DNA of 64,000 nucleotides from an uncultured Eubacteriales bacterium (GTDB taxonomy: Bacteria; Bacillota; Clostridia; Oscillospirales; Acutalibacteraceae). Each line of letters opens with the position of its first letter. The stretch's first letter is position 1. Made by a program: the position numbers and the translations under genes. A model generated the notes under the pieces. That model was not told the DNA's origin. It was given only the letters and a program-made list of their open reading frames with translations, and ran no database searches. Shown piece after piece: positions 8,001 to 16,801 of this stretch. The stretch lies in contig CASFBL010000004.1 of assembly GCA_949292775.1 (NCBI GenBank), positions 48,481 through 112,480 on the forward strand, given 5' to 3'.

Positions 8001-8914
8001 TGAACAGAACCGATAGAAAATTGCGCCGTCTTGCAAAGCAGGACCGACCCAATCCTTCACAAGAATTCTCAGACGAATTTTTACAGACGCTTGAGGGACT
8101 GCCGGAAAAACAGCCCCAAAAACAGGGTCGGCGCGCCTTTTTGGTTTGGCGCACGGTATTGGTGTCCTGCGCTGCACTTGCTGTAACGGTACTTGTTATT
8201 CTTCCGAATATCAGCACAAACATTGCATCGGCAATGGAACAAATTCCAGTCCTGCGCGAGATTGTTCGGGTAACAACAATTCGGAATTATTTCTATGATG
8301 ACGGTTATCATAATCTTGAAGCTGACATACCTTCTGTGGATATTGACGGTGACTCCCCCCCAACCGCATCAGACGCAGAAAACTACATCAATTCGAGCGT
8401 GCAGGAACTGACGGATGCACTGATTGACCGTTTCTATGCCGATGTGGACAGCATCGGAAATGAAGGCCACACGCAAATGAAAATCGATTATACCGTTGTT
8501 ACCAACACCGATAATTGGTTTACCCTTAAGCTTCAGATTTTTGAAGGTTCAGGCAGCAGCAACACTTATTACAAGTTTTATCACATCGATAAAAAAAGCG
8601 GTAAAATCGTTTATCTTTCCGACCTGTTTTTAGAAAATTCAAATTACAAAACAGCAATCAGTGAGGAGATAAAAAGGCAGATGGAGGCGGAAATGGAAAA
8701 AGACAGCTCCGTCTATTACTGGCTGCATTCTGAAGTGGAAGCTCGGAATTTTACAAACATCCGCGACCATCAAAATTTCTATTTCTCTGAAAACGGCAAT
8801 ATTGTTATTGCGTTCGATAAATATGAGGTCGCCCCCGGTGCAATGGGCTGTCCGGAGTTTGAAATTCCGAAAGAAATTTATCAAGACAGCTTAAAGCCGG
8901 AATATAAATCATAA
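7997..8914 (+). CDS. rsiV: RsiV-type transmembrane anti-sigma factor (DUF3298)
   Basis: The 305-residue protein has a short cytoplasmic N-terminus of about 48 residues that would bind the sigma factor, one membrane helix (about 49-70), and a large outer domain. The C-terminal part carries the DUF3298 pattern seen in RsiV: HIDKKSGKIVYLSDLF, FYFSENGNIVIAFDKYEVAP, then CPEFEIPKEIY. In known RsiV proteins the outer domain binds lysozyme directly, which exposes it to signal peptidase and releases the sigma factor. ATG overlaps the sigma stop as ATGA and follows AAAGGAGG, indicating translational coupling. Lysozyme sensing here is inferred from family, not shown. Confidence 0.83.
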   Translation: MMNRTDRKLRRLAKQDRPNPSQEFSDEFLQTLEGLPEKQPQKQGRRAFLVWRTVLVSCAALAVTVLVILPNISTNIASAMEQIPVLREIVRVTTIRNYFYDDGYHNLEADIPSVDIDGDSPPTASDAENYINSSVQELTDALIDRFYADVDSIGNEGHTQMKIDYTVVTNTDNWFTLKLQIFEGSGSSNTYYKFYHIDKKSGKIVYLSDLFLENSNYKTAISEEIKRQMEAEMEKDSSVYYWLHSEVEARNFTNIRDHQNFYFSENGNIVIAFDKYEVAPGAMGCPEFEIPKEIYQDSLKPEYKS

Positions 8915-8921
8915 CCATGCA

Positions 8922-8963
8922 AAGAAACCCTGTCTGAATAAGACGGGGTTTCTGAACATTTTT
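8922..8963 (+). terminator. Terminator of the MBOAT-sigV-rsiV cluster
   Basis: AGAAACCC and GGGTTTCT arms with inner GTCT/AGAC pairing (8923-8953) precede a TTTTT run. Confidence 0.82.
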
Positions 8964-9000
8964 GGCTTTTATGCTCATTTATAAAATTATTGTAAATTCG

Positions 9001-9051
9001 ACTGCATTTTACCGAATTGCAGTTGCCCACACCTAAAAATAGTAGTAAAAT
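9001..9051 (+). promoter_or_regulatory. MATE gene promoter with adjoining inverted repeat
   Basis: A -35-like TTGCCC (9023-9028) and -10 TAAAAT (9046-9051) are 17 nt apart. Directly upstream and touching the -35, ACTGCA (9001-9006) and TGCAGT (9018-9023) form an inverted repeat that could be a regulator site. Confidence 0.5.
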
Positions 9052-9085
9052 CAGTTTTTAGAATATCAGCTCGGAGGCGTTAACA

Positions 9086-10477
9086 TTGCAAAGCGAATCG
9101 AAACAGCAGGACAAAAACCTGCTCGGCACGGCACCGATTGGAAAACTGCTTTTTAAGCTTGCCGTTCCGTCGGTCATTGCACAAATTGTAAATCTTCTTT
9201 ACAATATGGTTGACCGAATCTACATTGGACACTACGACCCTTCGGGTCTTGCATTAACAGGTGTGGGCATTTGTATGCCGGTGATTATGGCCGTTTCTGC
9301 TTTTGCCGCACTGGTTGGCATGGGCGGCGCACCGAATGCTTCCATTGCGATGGGGCAAAAAGATAATGCACGCGCCGAAAAAATCATGGGAAACTGCCTA
9401 AGTTTTTTAGTGTTGCTGAGTGTTGTTCTGACCGTGGTCGTGTCGATTTGGTGCCGCCCGCTTCTGCTTGCGTTTGGCGCCAGCGAGAACACCATTGACT
9501 ATGCAGTCCAGTATATGCAGATTTATACTGTCGGAACGCTTTTTGTGCAGTTTGCGCTTGGTATGAATGCCTTTATCATCGCGCAGGGCTACACAACCAT
9601 CAGCATGCTTTCTGTACTCATAGGCGCAGTATTGAACATCGTTTTGGACCCTGTGTTTATTTTTGCTTTTCACATGGGTGTCCGCGGCGCAGCATTGGCA
9701 ACCATCATTTCACAGGCCGTGTCTGCAATTTGGGTCGTTGTATTCCTGTGCAGCAAGCGCAGTACGCTTCGGTTAAAAGCCCACAACTTGCGCATTGTAC
9801 CCAAAATATTGCTCCCATGCCTGTTTTTAGGTGTTTCTCCGTTCATTATGCAAATTACCGAAAGCGTTCTGAATGTCTGCTTTAACACTTCTCTGTTAAA
9901 ATACGGCGGTGATATTGCAGTTGGCTCTATGACAATTTTAAGCACGCTTATGCAGTTCTGCATGCTGCCGTTGAACGGATTGACACAAGGTGCGCAGCCA
10001 ATCACAAGTTACAATTTCGGTGCACAGAAGTATGCCCGCGTTCGCAAATCCTTCAAGCTGCTCCTGATTAGCTGTGTAACCTACTCTACCCTGCTTTGGG
10101 CGCTCGTTATGCTGTTCCCCTCGATGTTTGTGCGTATGTTTAACAGCAACCCGGATTTGATTGCTTACGCATCAAGCGCGATGCGCGTCTATTTTGCAGT
10201 TTGTGCCTTGTTTGGCATTCAAATCGCCTGCCAGCAAACACTTATTGCAATCGGGAATGCAAAAACTTCTGTGTTCCTTGCCATTTTCAGAAAGCTGATT
10301 TTGTTGATTCCCTTTATCTACATCTTACCGTTATTGTTCGAAAACAAAGCTTTTGCCGTTTTTCTTGCAGAACCGGTTTCCGACTTTATTGCCGTGGTCA
10401 CAACGGCAACACTGTTCACCATTTATTTCAAAAAAGCTGTTCCGAAAACTGAAAATTCTGACCTCGAAAATGCGTAA
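9086..10477 (+). CDS. MATE-family multidrug/Na+ antiporter
   Basis: A 463-residue protein with twelve predicted membrane segments in two MatE repeats. Typical family stretches are LAVPSVIAQIVNLLYNMVDR near the N-terminus, GMGGAPNASIAMGQKD in the first half and GLTQGAQPITSYNFGAQKYA in the second. MATE pumps export cationic drugs or metabolites in exchange for Na+ or H+. The start is TTG at 9086, chosen because GGAGGC lies 8 nt upstream. It is flanked by terminators on both sides and is monocistronic. The substrate is unknown. Confidence 0.93.
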   Translation: MQSESKQQDKNLLGTAPIGKLLFKLAVPSVIAQIVNLLYNMVDRIYIGHYDPSGLALTGVGICMPVIMAVSAFAALVGMGGAPNASIAMGQKDNARAEKIMGNCLSFLVLLSVVLTVVVSIWCRPLLLAFGASENTIDYAVQYMQIYTVGTLFVQFALGMNAFIIAQGYTTISMLSVLIGAVLNIVLDPVFIFAFHMGVRGAALATIISQAVSAIWVVVFLCSKRSTLRLKAHNLRIVPKILLPCLFLGVSPFIMQITESVLNVCFNTSLLKYGGDIAVGSMTILSTLMQFCMLPLNGLTQGAQPITSYNFGAQKYARVRKSFKLLLISCVTYSTLLWALVMLFPSMFVRMFNSNPDLIAYASSAMRVYFAVCALFGIQIACQQTLIAIGNAKTSVFLAIFRKLILLIPFIYILPLLFENKAFAVFLAEPVSDFIAVVTTATLFTIYFKKAVPKTENSDLENA

Positions 10478-10482
10478 CAAAC

Positions 10483-10521
10483 AAAGCCCGCTTTTATGCA
10501 AAACATAAAAGCGGGCTTTAT
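10483..10521. terminator. Bidirectional terminator
   Basis: A perfect 16-bp stem, AAAGCCCGCTTTTATG and its complement, encloses CAAAA. A/T-rich flanks on both sides serve the convergent MATE and metal-ATPase genes. Confidence 0.93.
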
Positions 10522-10525
10522 TATA

Positions 10526-12601
10526 TTATTTTTGAGAATACAGCGCACGCATTGCGTTTAGAATTGCCAAAATCATGACGCCGACATCAGCAAACACGGC
10601 AAACCACATATTTGCGAATCCCAAAGCACCAAGTACTAAGACCACTGCTTTGATAAGCAGCGATAAGACAATATTCTGCCTTACAATACGCATGGTTTTC
10701 CGAGAAATTTGCATTGCTTTCGAAAGCCCGGTCAACCGATCATCCATCAGAACGATGTCAGCAGCTTCAATCGCGGCATCACTGCCAAGCGCACCCATGG
10801 CAATACCGACATCCGCGCGCGCAAGTACCGGCGCGTCGTTAATGCCATCACCGACAAAGGCAAGGGTCTTATTTTTGGGCTTGTCAAGCAGCAAAGCTTC
10901 TACCGCGGATACTTTTTCATCCGGCAAAAGCTGTGTTTTTGCTTCGTCAAGCCCCAGTTCTTTTGCGACAGCCTCTCCGTTCTTCTTGTTATCGCCGGTG
11001 AGCATGATTGTTTTTTGCACGCCATTGCGCTTCAAAGCAAGAATTGCTTCTTTTGCATCCGGCTTAATTGTGTCGGAAATAACAATATGCCCCATATACT
11101 CCCCATCGGCGGCAATGTGCACCGTTGTGCCAGGCAAATGACAGTCTTTCCAATGCACACCGGCGCGATGCATGAGCTTGTCGTTCCCTACAAATACTTT
11201 TTTACCGTCAATTACGGCTGTCACACCGAAACCGGAAATTTCTTCAATAGACGAAACTCGGCTTTTATCCAAATGCCCGCCATGAGCTTTAATAATGGAC
11301 AACGCAATCGGATGGTTTGAATAGCTCTCAGCGAGCGCAGCAATATCCAAAAGCTCCGCCTCCGGCATTTCCTGCGCGTGCACAGCGGTAACTTCAAAAC
11401 GCCCCAGCGTCAGCGTGCCTGTTTTGTCAAATACAACTGTATCTACTTTGGAAAGCGCCTCTAAATCGTTTGCGCCTTTGATTAGAATACCAGACTTTGA
11501 TGCACCGCCGATACCGCCAAAAAAGGAAAGCGGAACAGAAATAACCAACGCACACGGGCAGGATACAACAAGAAAGGTCAGCGCGCGTGTTACCCATTCT
11601 CCAAAGCTCTGCTTTAAAATTAAAGGCGGAAGCACAGCAAGCAAAACAGCAGAAATTACGACGCATGGTGTGTAATATTTGGCAAATCTTGTGATAAAGG
11701 CTTCCGTCCGTGCTTTCTTTGCAGAGGAATTCTCTACTAAATCTAAAACCCGCGAAACTGTGCTTTCTGCAAATGAGCTTTTGACTTTCGCTTCAATCAT
11801 ACCGCTCAAATTGATGGAACCGCTAATGATATTGTCACCAACGCGCTTGTCACACGGAAGAGATTCACCGGTCAAAGCGGAGGTGTCAACGGCAGTTTCG
11901 CCTTTGGTAATTACCGCGTCCAACGGTATGCGTTCGCCGGGCTTTACAATAAGGGTTTCCCCGACTTCTACCATTTGCGGGTCAATGGTCAGCTCATTGC
12001 CTGCGCGCAACACACGCGCGAAATCGGGTCGAATATCCATAAGCGCCGCAATCGACCTTCGGCTTTTTCCGACGGCCAAACTCTGGAACAGCTCGCCAAT
12101 CTGATAAAACAGCAAAACAGCCACTGCCTCCGGATATTGCGCTACACAAAAAGCACCAACACTTGCAACCGCCATAAGAAAATTTTCGTCAAACACCTGA
12201 CCGTGCAGAATGTTGCGAATCGCTGACCAAAGCACATCATAGCCAATCAGCAAGTATGGCACTAAAAACGCTATTAATTTATAGTAACCTTCAAGTGGTA
12301 ACAACCAAGCAATAATCCATAACACAGCTGCTATGAGAATGCGAACTAAATCCTTTTTCTGTTCTTTATTCATCGTGCCACCTCGCTGCGTGACTTTACA
12401 GTCCGCGTCAATCCGCCGACAGGCTTTTTGAATCTGTGCAAATAATTCCGGCGTTGGCGTATTTTCAGTTTCAATAACCATTTTCTGTGTAATAAACTGC
12501 ACCTGCGCGCTTTGAATCTCCGGCAGTTTGGAAACTGCCCGCTCCATTTTTGCCGCACAGTTTGCACAATCCAAATTTACCATTTTATAAATCGTTTTCA
12601 T
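10526..12601 (-). CDS. cadA: Zn2+/Cd2+-exporting P1B-type ATPase
   Basis: The 691-residue P-type ATPase has an N-terminal heavy-metal-associated domain with DCANC (Cys12 and Cys15), eight membrane segments, the intramembrane SCPCALV motif, the phosphorylation site DKTGTLTLG, the TGES actuator motif, the HP dipeptide in SNHPIAL and the hinge GDGINDAPVLA. CPC plus a single CxxC domain is typical of ZntA/CadA pumps that expel zinc, cadmium and lead. ATG 12601 overlaps the upstream repressor gene by 17 nt and follows GGAGGA; an in-frame upstream ATG lies inside that gene and is not favoured. Expression is expected to be metal-induced through the repressor. Confidence 0.93.
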   Translation of the reverse strand: MKTIYKMVNLDCANCAAKMERAVSKLPEIQSAQVQFITQKMVIETENTPTPELFAQIQKACRRIDADCKVTQRGGTMNKEQKKDLVRILIAAVLWIIAWLLPLEGYYKLIAFLVPYLLIGYDVLWSAIRNILHGQVFDENFLMAVASVGAFCVAQYPEAVAVLLFYQIGELFQSLAVGKSRRSIAALMDIRPDFARVLRAGNELTIDPQMVEVGETLIVKPGERIPLDAVITKGETAVDTSALTGESLPCDKRVGDNIISGSINLSGMIEAKVKSSFAESTVSRVLDLVENSSAKKARTEAFITRFAKYYTPCVVISAVLLAVLPPLILKQSFGEWVTRALTFLVVSCPCALVISVPLSFFGGIGGASKSGILIKGANDLEALSKVDTVVFDKTGTLTLGRFEVTAVHAQEMPEAELLDIAALAESYSNHPIALSIIKAHGGHLDKSRVSSIEEISGFGVTAVIDGKKVFVGNDKLMHRAGVHWKDCHLPGTTVHIAADGEYMGHIVISDTIKPDAKEAILALKRNGVQKTIMLTGDNKKNGEAVAKELGLDEAKTQLLPDEKVSAVEALLLDKPKNKTLAFVGDGINDAPVLARADVGIAMGALGSDAAIEAADIVLMDDRLTGLSKAMQISRKTMRIVRQNIVLSLLIKAVVLVLGALGFANMWFAVFADVGVMILAILNAMRALYSQK

Positions 12602-12938
12602 CAGCTTTATCCTCCAAAATGTGTTCAAAGCCTTGGCCGATAATAGACCGGACATGGTTATCTGCCAAAAAGTAAATGATTGTTTTCCCCTCTCGGCGGT
12701 TGCCGATGAGTTTTGAATCTTTCAATACTTTTAACTGATGAGAGACTGCCGATTGCGTCATGCCAAGCAGTTCTGTGATTTCTCTGACACAAAGTTCCTC
12801 TTCAAACAGAGAAAACAGGATTTTCACACGCGTGGTATCGCCGAAAATCTTAAACAAATCCGCTAAAGTAAAGAGCAGTTCGTCTTTCGGTAAGCGGCTC
12901 TTTGCTAAATCTAATGCATGAATATGATCATGTTCCAT
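12585..12938 (-). CDS. ArsR/SmtB-family metal-sensing repressor, CzrA-like
   Basis: A 117-residue winged-helix repressor. The DNA-reading helix is in MTQSAVSHQLKVLKDSKLIG and the wing is NRREGKTIIYFLA. The C-terminal helix matches the alpha-5 metal site DxHx10HxxE exactly: D and H in DNH, ten residues, then HILE. This is the zinc/cobalt/nickel site of SmtB and CzrA, and fits a zinc-responsive pump operon. The N-terminus EHDHIHAL is also histidine-rich. ATG 12938 follows GGAGG with 10 nt spacing; the ATG 21 nt earlier lies upstream of that ribosome site. It precedes and overlaps the ATPase gene. Confidence 0.92.
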   Translation of the reverse strand: MEHDHIHALDLAKSRLPKDELLFTLADLFKIFGDTTRVKILFSLFEEELCVREITELLGMTQSAVSHQLKVLKDSKLIGNRREGKTIIYFLADNHVRSIIGQGFEHILEDKADENDL

Positions 12939-12957
12939 TTTATATGAGCCTCCGTTC

Positions 12958-13004
12958 ATATGAATTTATATTCATATATTATTCCTGATTTTATAATTTG
13001 TCAA
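12958..13004 (-). promoter_or_regulatory. Metal-repressed promoter with ArsR-family operator
   Basis: On the minus strand TTGACA (12999-13004) is 17 nt from TAATAT (12976-12981). A perfect 8-bp inverted repeat, ATATGAAT and ATTCATAT with a 4-nt centre (12958-12977), overlaps the edge of the -10. Its sequence resembles CzrA/SmtB-type operators. Confidence 0.82.
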
Positions 13005-13012
13005 TAGAAAAA

Positions 13013-13043
13013 TAAAAAACCGCAGAAAAATCTGCGGTTTTTT
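13013..13043 (-). terminator. Terminator of the mannosidase gene
   Basis: AAAACCGCAGA pairs with TCTGCGGTTTT around a short A-loop, with a T-run on the minus strand. Confidence 0.9.
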
Positions 13044-13063
13044 GTAAATCATCCGTATTTGAA

Positions 13064-15634
13064 TTATTTCAAAGGATAATCACCGGGAATCTTACGGTTA
13101 TAAATATAGCTGCCAAAATTGATAGGCTGTAAAAACACCTTGGCCTGTACAAGGAAGTCGGAGAATTTACCGGCAGCCGGCTCCACATCGCCAAGACTAA
13201 ACAACGAAATGTCCTTTTGAACGGACTCTGCGGTCGCGTCTTTTGACACTTCCTGTGTGATTTCTACGGTCTCGCCCGGCAAAAGGTCAAAGTAGTTGTC
13301 TGAAAACGGCTTCGTGTTTGTCGCAGAATACACCTGCAAAAAACGGGTAAACTGCTTTGCTGTCAGTTGGATATGCGCGACACCGTTTTGGACGGTTACA
13401 TTGACTTCCACCTGCGTTTTCGGCAGTTTCAAATTCTTTTCCATGTCAAACAAAACCGTGCGGCGCGAGACAACCTTGTCATTTACAAGCAGTTCTGTGA
13501 CGAACACGCTATTTTTAAGGTCTGCTGTTTTACGAAGTTCGGCAACCGGCAAAGCAAACACAACTTGGTTTTGCAAAGCCTCTAACGAAACAGATTTGCT
13601 TTCCTGCGCAGCGGTTTCACCGTTAAAGCTCAACAACCGATAACGCACTTCACATGTGACCGGCTCGTTTTTATCGTTCAGTGCGAATACGCGGATCTCT
13701 TCTTTGGAATCTTCCACGGAAACGGTGACAGGCGCATTAAAGTGGCGCGCGCAATATTGCAGTGCTTTATAATTGCCATAATAGTCCATACTTGCCCAGC
13801 TGCAAACCGGCCAGCAATCATTAAGCTGCCAATACATAGAACCGTTGCAACGCCCTTTGTTGCGCCGCCAATGCTCTGTCGCGTCACGAACGCACTCTTC
13901 CTGACAGATTTGGGAAAGATAGATATAATCTTCAAAATGCGCAGGCAGACGGAACCGAGAGGCAATATAAAACGCCATTTTCATGTTGCCGCTGCTGCAT
14001 TTTTGGTGTGCGGTAAAGACTTCACTGTCTAATGCATAGTCCTTAGGCTCTGCAAATATCTCGATAGTCTTTTTATCAGGCAGACTTTCAAAGCCAAACT
14101 CACTGCAAAACCGCGTCATGCGCTTGCGGTAATAGGTCAGCGGCTGTAAGCCGTGCCAAACGGCCCACAGGTGCGTATCTCCTACATTGTCACGGTCAAA
14201 GCCTTTCATGTGCGCCACGCCGCAGGGACTTCCGGGAATGTAAGGTGTTTGCGTATCCAGCGACTGCATCCATTCAGGAAGAATGTGGTAAAAGAACTTT
14301 TCAGTCCATTCCACATATTTCAGCCGGTTGCGCCATGCAATTGACATGGTTTCGATTTCATTGTTGCCGTTCCAGATGGCAAGACTTGCATGATGGCGCA
14401 GGCACTTAACATTGTATTCCACTTCTTTTTGCACATTCGCAAGCAGCTCAGGGTCAAAAAACGGATAAGGTTGGCAGGCAAAGCAAAAATCCTGCCAAAG
14501 TAAAATACCATAGCGGTCGCATGCGGAATACAGCGCGTCGCTTTCATAATACCCACCGCCCCAAATGCGCAGCATGTTCATATTGCTGAACTTAACAGCT
14601 TGCAAATCATATTCCAAACGCTCTTGCGTATATCTTGTGGCAAAGCTGTCCGGCGGAATCCAGTTGGCACCTTTGATAAACAGCGGCACACCGTTAATGA
14701 AAAACTGGAAATTCTCGCCGTATTGGTCGCGTTCACGATTGAGCGTAATGGTGCGCAAGCCGATTTTTTGCGTAAGGGAATCGCAAACACTGTCCCCGGA
14801 GAGCAGCGTAACCGTCACCGTGTAAAGCGGCTGCTCATCGCGGTCTGATAAATCTCTTGTCCACCAAAGCTCCGGATTCTCAACCAGAACCGTTTCTTCG
14901 ATTTTGCCGTTATCCGGCAGTTTGCGGGCAATGCCGCAAATCTCAACACCATCCGGCGTATGTACGCTGACTTCATAGACAACGGCCGTTTCGCCGAAAA
15001 TTTCGGCTTCGGCAGTAATTTTTAGCGTAACCTTTTTGTCCTTATGTGTTTGCAAAACCAAGACATCCTGCAGCTGAGTGGCATTGTAGCCAACAATCGC
15101 AATGTCACCGGAAATACCGCTCGGCGGTAAAACGGGACCCCAGTCCCAGCCAAAGTGGCACTGCGGCTTGCGGATATGCGGAATTCCATCCTGCCCGTTT
15201 GCATTGCGCGGACATCTTTCTTTCGCCTGTTTTTCTTTCACGAAATTTACCGGCGAAGCAAAAACAATGCGCAGCTCGTTCTCACCTTCGCGCAAATTCT
15301 CTTTGATATCAAAGCTATATGCAAGATGCGCATTTTCGCCGCTGCCAATGCAAGTCTCATTTAAATACAGCGTACAAATGGTGTCGAGCGTTTTGCAGTC
15401 CAAATATACGCGGTCACACGCTAAAAGCGCTTTATCGGCAGAAAAGCGCTTTCTGTATTCCCAGTCGGTTTGTGCAACCCAGTACACATCTTTTTCGTTG
15501 GTGCCGATAAATGGATCCGGGATTTCTTTTAGCGCGAGCAAATCGAGATAATTACACCCCGGCACTGTTGCCGGCTTCCACTCGCCTTTTTCGGCTTCTC
15601 TGAATTCCCAGGCTCCGTTTAAATCCATACGCAT
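13064..15634 (-). CDS. GH2 beta-mannosidase-like glycosidase
   Basis: The 856-residue protein has the beta-mannosidase form of GH2: jelly-roll domain (LNGAWEFREA, TVPGCNYLDLLA), immunoglobulin domain, TIM barrel with LRIWGGGYYESDALYSACDR, acid/base glutamate in WNGNNEIE (about residue 426), and nucleophile in RFCSEFGFESLP (about residue 512). The N-terminal phrase DPFIGTNEKDVYWVAQTDWEY is a strong marker of mannosidases. There is no signal peptide, so it acts on imported manno-oligosaccharides or glycan fragments. ATG 15634 follows GGGGGA; a frame extension to 15697 overlaps the upstream gene and is less likely. It lies 37 nt after a GT2 gene. Confidence 0.9.
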   Translation of the reverse strand: MRMDLNGAWEFREAEKGEWKPATVPGCNYLDLLALKEIPDPFIGTNEKDVYWVAQTDWEYRKRFSADKALLACDRVYLDCKTLDTICTLYLNETCIGSGENAHLAYSFDIKENLREGENELRIVFASPVNFVKEKQAKERCPRNANGQDGIPHIRKPQCHFGWDWGPVLPPSGISGDIAIVGYNATQLQDVLVLQTHKDKKVTLKITAEAEIFGETAVVYEVSVHTPDGVEICGIARKLPDNGKIEETVLVENPELWWTRDLSDRDEQPLYTVTVTLLSGDSVCDSLTQKIGLRTITLNRERDQYGENFQFFINGVPLFIKGANWIPPDSFATRYTQERLEYDLQAVKFSNMNMLRIWGGGYYESDALYSACDRYGILLWQDFCFACQPYPFFDPELLANVQKEVEYNVKCLRHHASLAIWNGNNEIETMSIAWRNRLKYVEWTEKFFYHILPEWMQSLDTQTPYIPGSPCGVAHMKGFDRDNVGDTHLWAVWHGLQPLTYYRKRMTRFCSEFGFESLPDKKTIEIFAEPKDYALDSEVFTAHQKCSSGNMKMAFYIASRFRLPAHFEDYIYLSQICQEECVRDATEHWRRNKGRCNGSMYWQLNDCWPVCSWASMDYYGNYKALQYCARHFNAPVTVSVEDSKEEIRVFALNDKNEPVTCEVRYRLLSFNGETAAQESKSVSLEALQNQVVFALPVAELRKTADLKNSVFVTELLVNDKVVSRRTVLFDMEKNLKLPKTQVEVNVTVQNGVAHIQLTAKQFTRFLQVYSATNTKPFSDNYFDLLPGETVEITQEVSKDATAESVQKDISLFSLGDVEPAAGKFSDFLVQAKVFLQPINFGSYIYNRKIPGDYPLK

Positions 15635-15671
15635 ATGGCTTGTCCCCCAGTGAAAGTGAAATGGTTCAGTT

Positions 15672-16730
15672 TTATCTTTTCGCTTTAAGAGAAGCAAACA
15701 GCTTCACATTGCCGGATTTTACTTTAGAAATAAAAGCGCCCTCGCAGTGTGTCAAAAACGCACTCTGCATTTTTATCGGAATCAGCATCAATTTCATATA
15801 GGTGGATTTTGCCTGCATCACCGGCAAAAGCTGTTTTACTTTTTCATCAGAAATGATTCGTTTGATTTCTTTCTCTTTTTCAGAGAACGACAGTGTGCAG
15901 CTCTTGTTCGTCACATTTTCAACGCAGCCGATAACACGCTCAATATAGCGCCGCGCCAAAAACTCGCGGCTGTTTTCATCGTCAACGCCCCAGTGCTTAT
16001 AGAGGTCCACCATCCAGCCGTGTTCTTCTTCGCGCTTTTCATACATATTGCTTCTGTATTTTGTGGTTTCAGACTCCGCGCGCTTGCGAATAAAATGATA
16101 GTATTTTCCCGGAATGACAACGACGCGCTCCACATCGCGCAGGACGCTCAAATTAAACGGGAAATCATCCCAAAAAGTATTGGGAAAGTACAGTTTGTTT
16201 TCCCGGATGTAATCCCCCGAATACAGCTTGTTCCAAGGCGTATACAAAAGATTTTGGTCAAACAAACGGTAAGCATCCTCGCGGAATTCACGCTGCGAAG
16301 CATAAACCTTACCTTCAACGCCCTGCTCTTGCGTATATTTCTCTGTGTCGGAATAATAAGTATCAATATAATACCCGGATACAACCAACTGTGCATTATG
16401 CTTCTCTGCGGCCTCCACCATATCAGCAAGCATAGTCGGTTCCGCAAAATCATCGGAATCCATAAAATAGAAATATTTGCCTTTGGCCATGTCTATGGCG
16501 ACATTGCGCGCACTCGGCGCACCGCCGTTTTCCTTGTGGATTACATGAATTCGGCTGTCCTTTGCCGCATAAGCATCGCAAATTTCGCCGCTTCTATCTT
16601 TCGTGCCGTCATCCACTGCAAACATTTCCCAATCTGTAAAGGTTTGGTTTTGGATGCTTTCAATCGCGCCGCCGACATATTCCTCGACGCCGTACACCGG
16701 CATAATGACACTGACTTTTACTTCAGACAC
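15672..16730 (-). CDS. GT2-family glycosyltransferase
   Basis: A 352-residue protein with a GT-A fold at its N-terminus: VSVIMPVYGVEEYVGGAIES, the nucleotide-binding VDDGTKDRSGEICD, and the metal-binding DSDD in FYFMDSDDFAEP. The rest (residues 120-350) is the variable acceptor domain. Enzymes of this group build capsular or cell-wall polysaccharides at the membrane face from nucleotide sugars. The donor and acceptor cannot be read from sequence. It lies between UDP-galactopyranose mutase and a mannosidase, and has its own promoter, so its link to either is uncertain. Confidence 0.87.
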   Translation of the reverse strand: MSEVKVSVIMPVYGVEEYVGGAIESIQNQTFTDWEMFAVDDGTKDRSGEICDAYAAKDSRIHVIHKENGGAPSARNVAIDMAKGKYFYFMDSDDFAEPTMLADMVEAAEKHNAQLVVSGYYIDTYYSDTEKYTQEQGVEGKVYASQREFREDAYRLFDQNLLYTPWNKLYSGDYIRENKLYFPNTFWDDFPFNLSVLRDVERVVVIPGKYYHFIRKRAESETTKYRSNMYEKREEEHGWMVDLYKHWGVDDENSREFLARRYIERVIGCVENVTNKSCTLSFSEKEKEIKRIISDEKVKQLLPVMQAKSTYMKLMLIPIKMQSAFLTHCEGAFISKVKSGNVKLFASLKAKR

Positions 16731-16766
16731 AACTGCAACTCCTTTACTTTATATCTGATTTTGCTC

Positions 16767-16795
16767 ATTATAGCATTTCAAGGAAAGCTATGCAA
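16767..16795 (-). promoter_or_regulatory. Promoter of the GT2 gene
   Basis: On the minus strand TTGCAT (16790-16795) and TATAAT (16767-16772) are 17 nt apart, 37 nt upstream of the GT2 start, in the gap after glf. Confidence 0.7.
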
Positions 16796-16801
16796 GATGC
16801 T

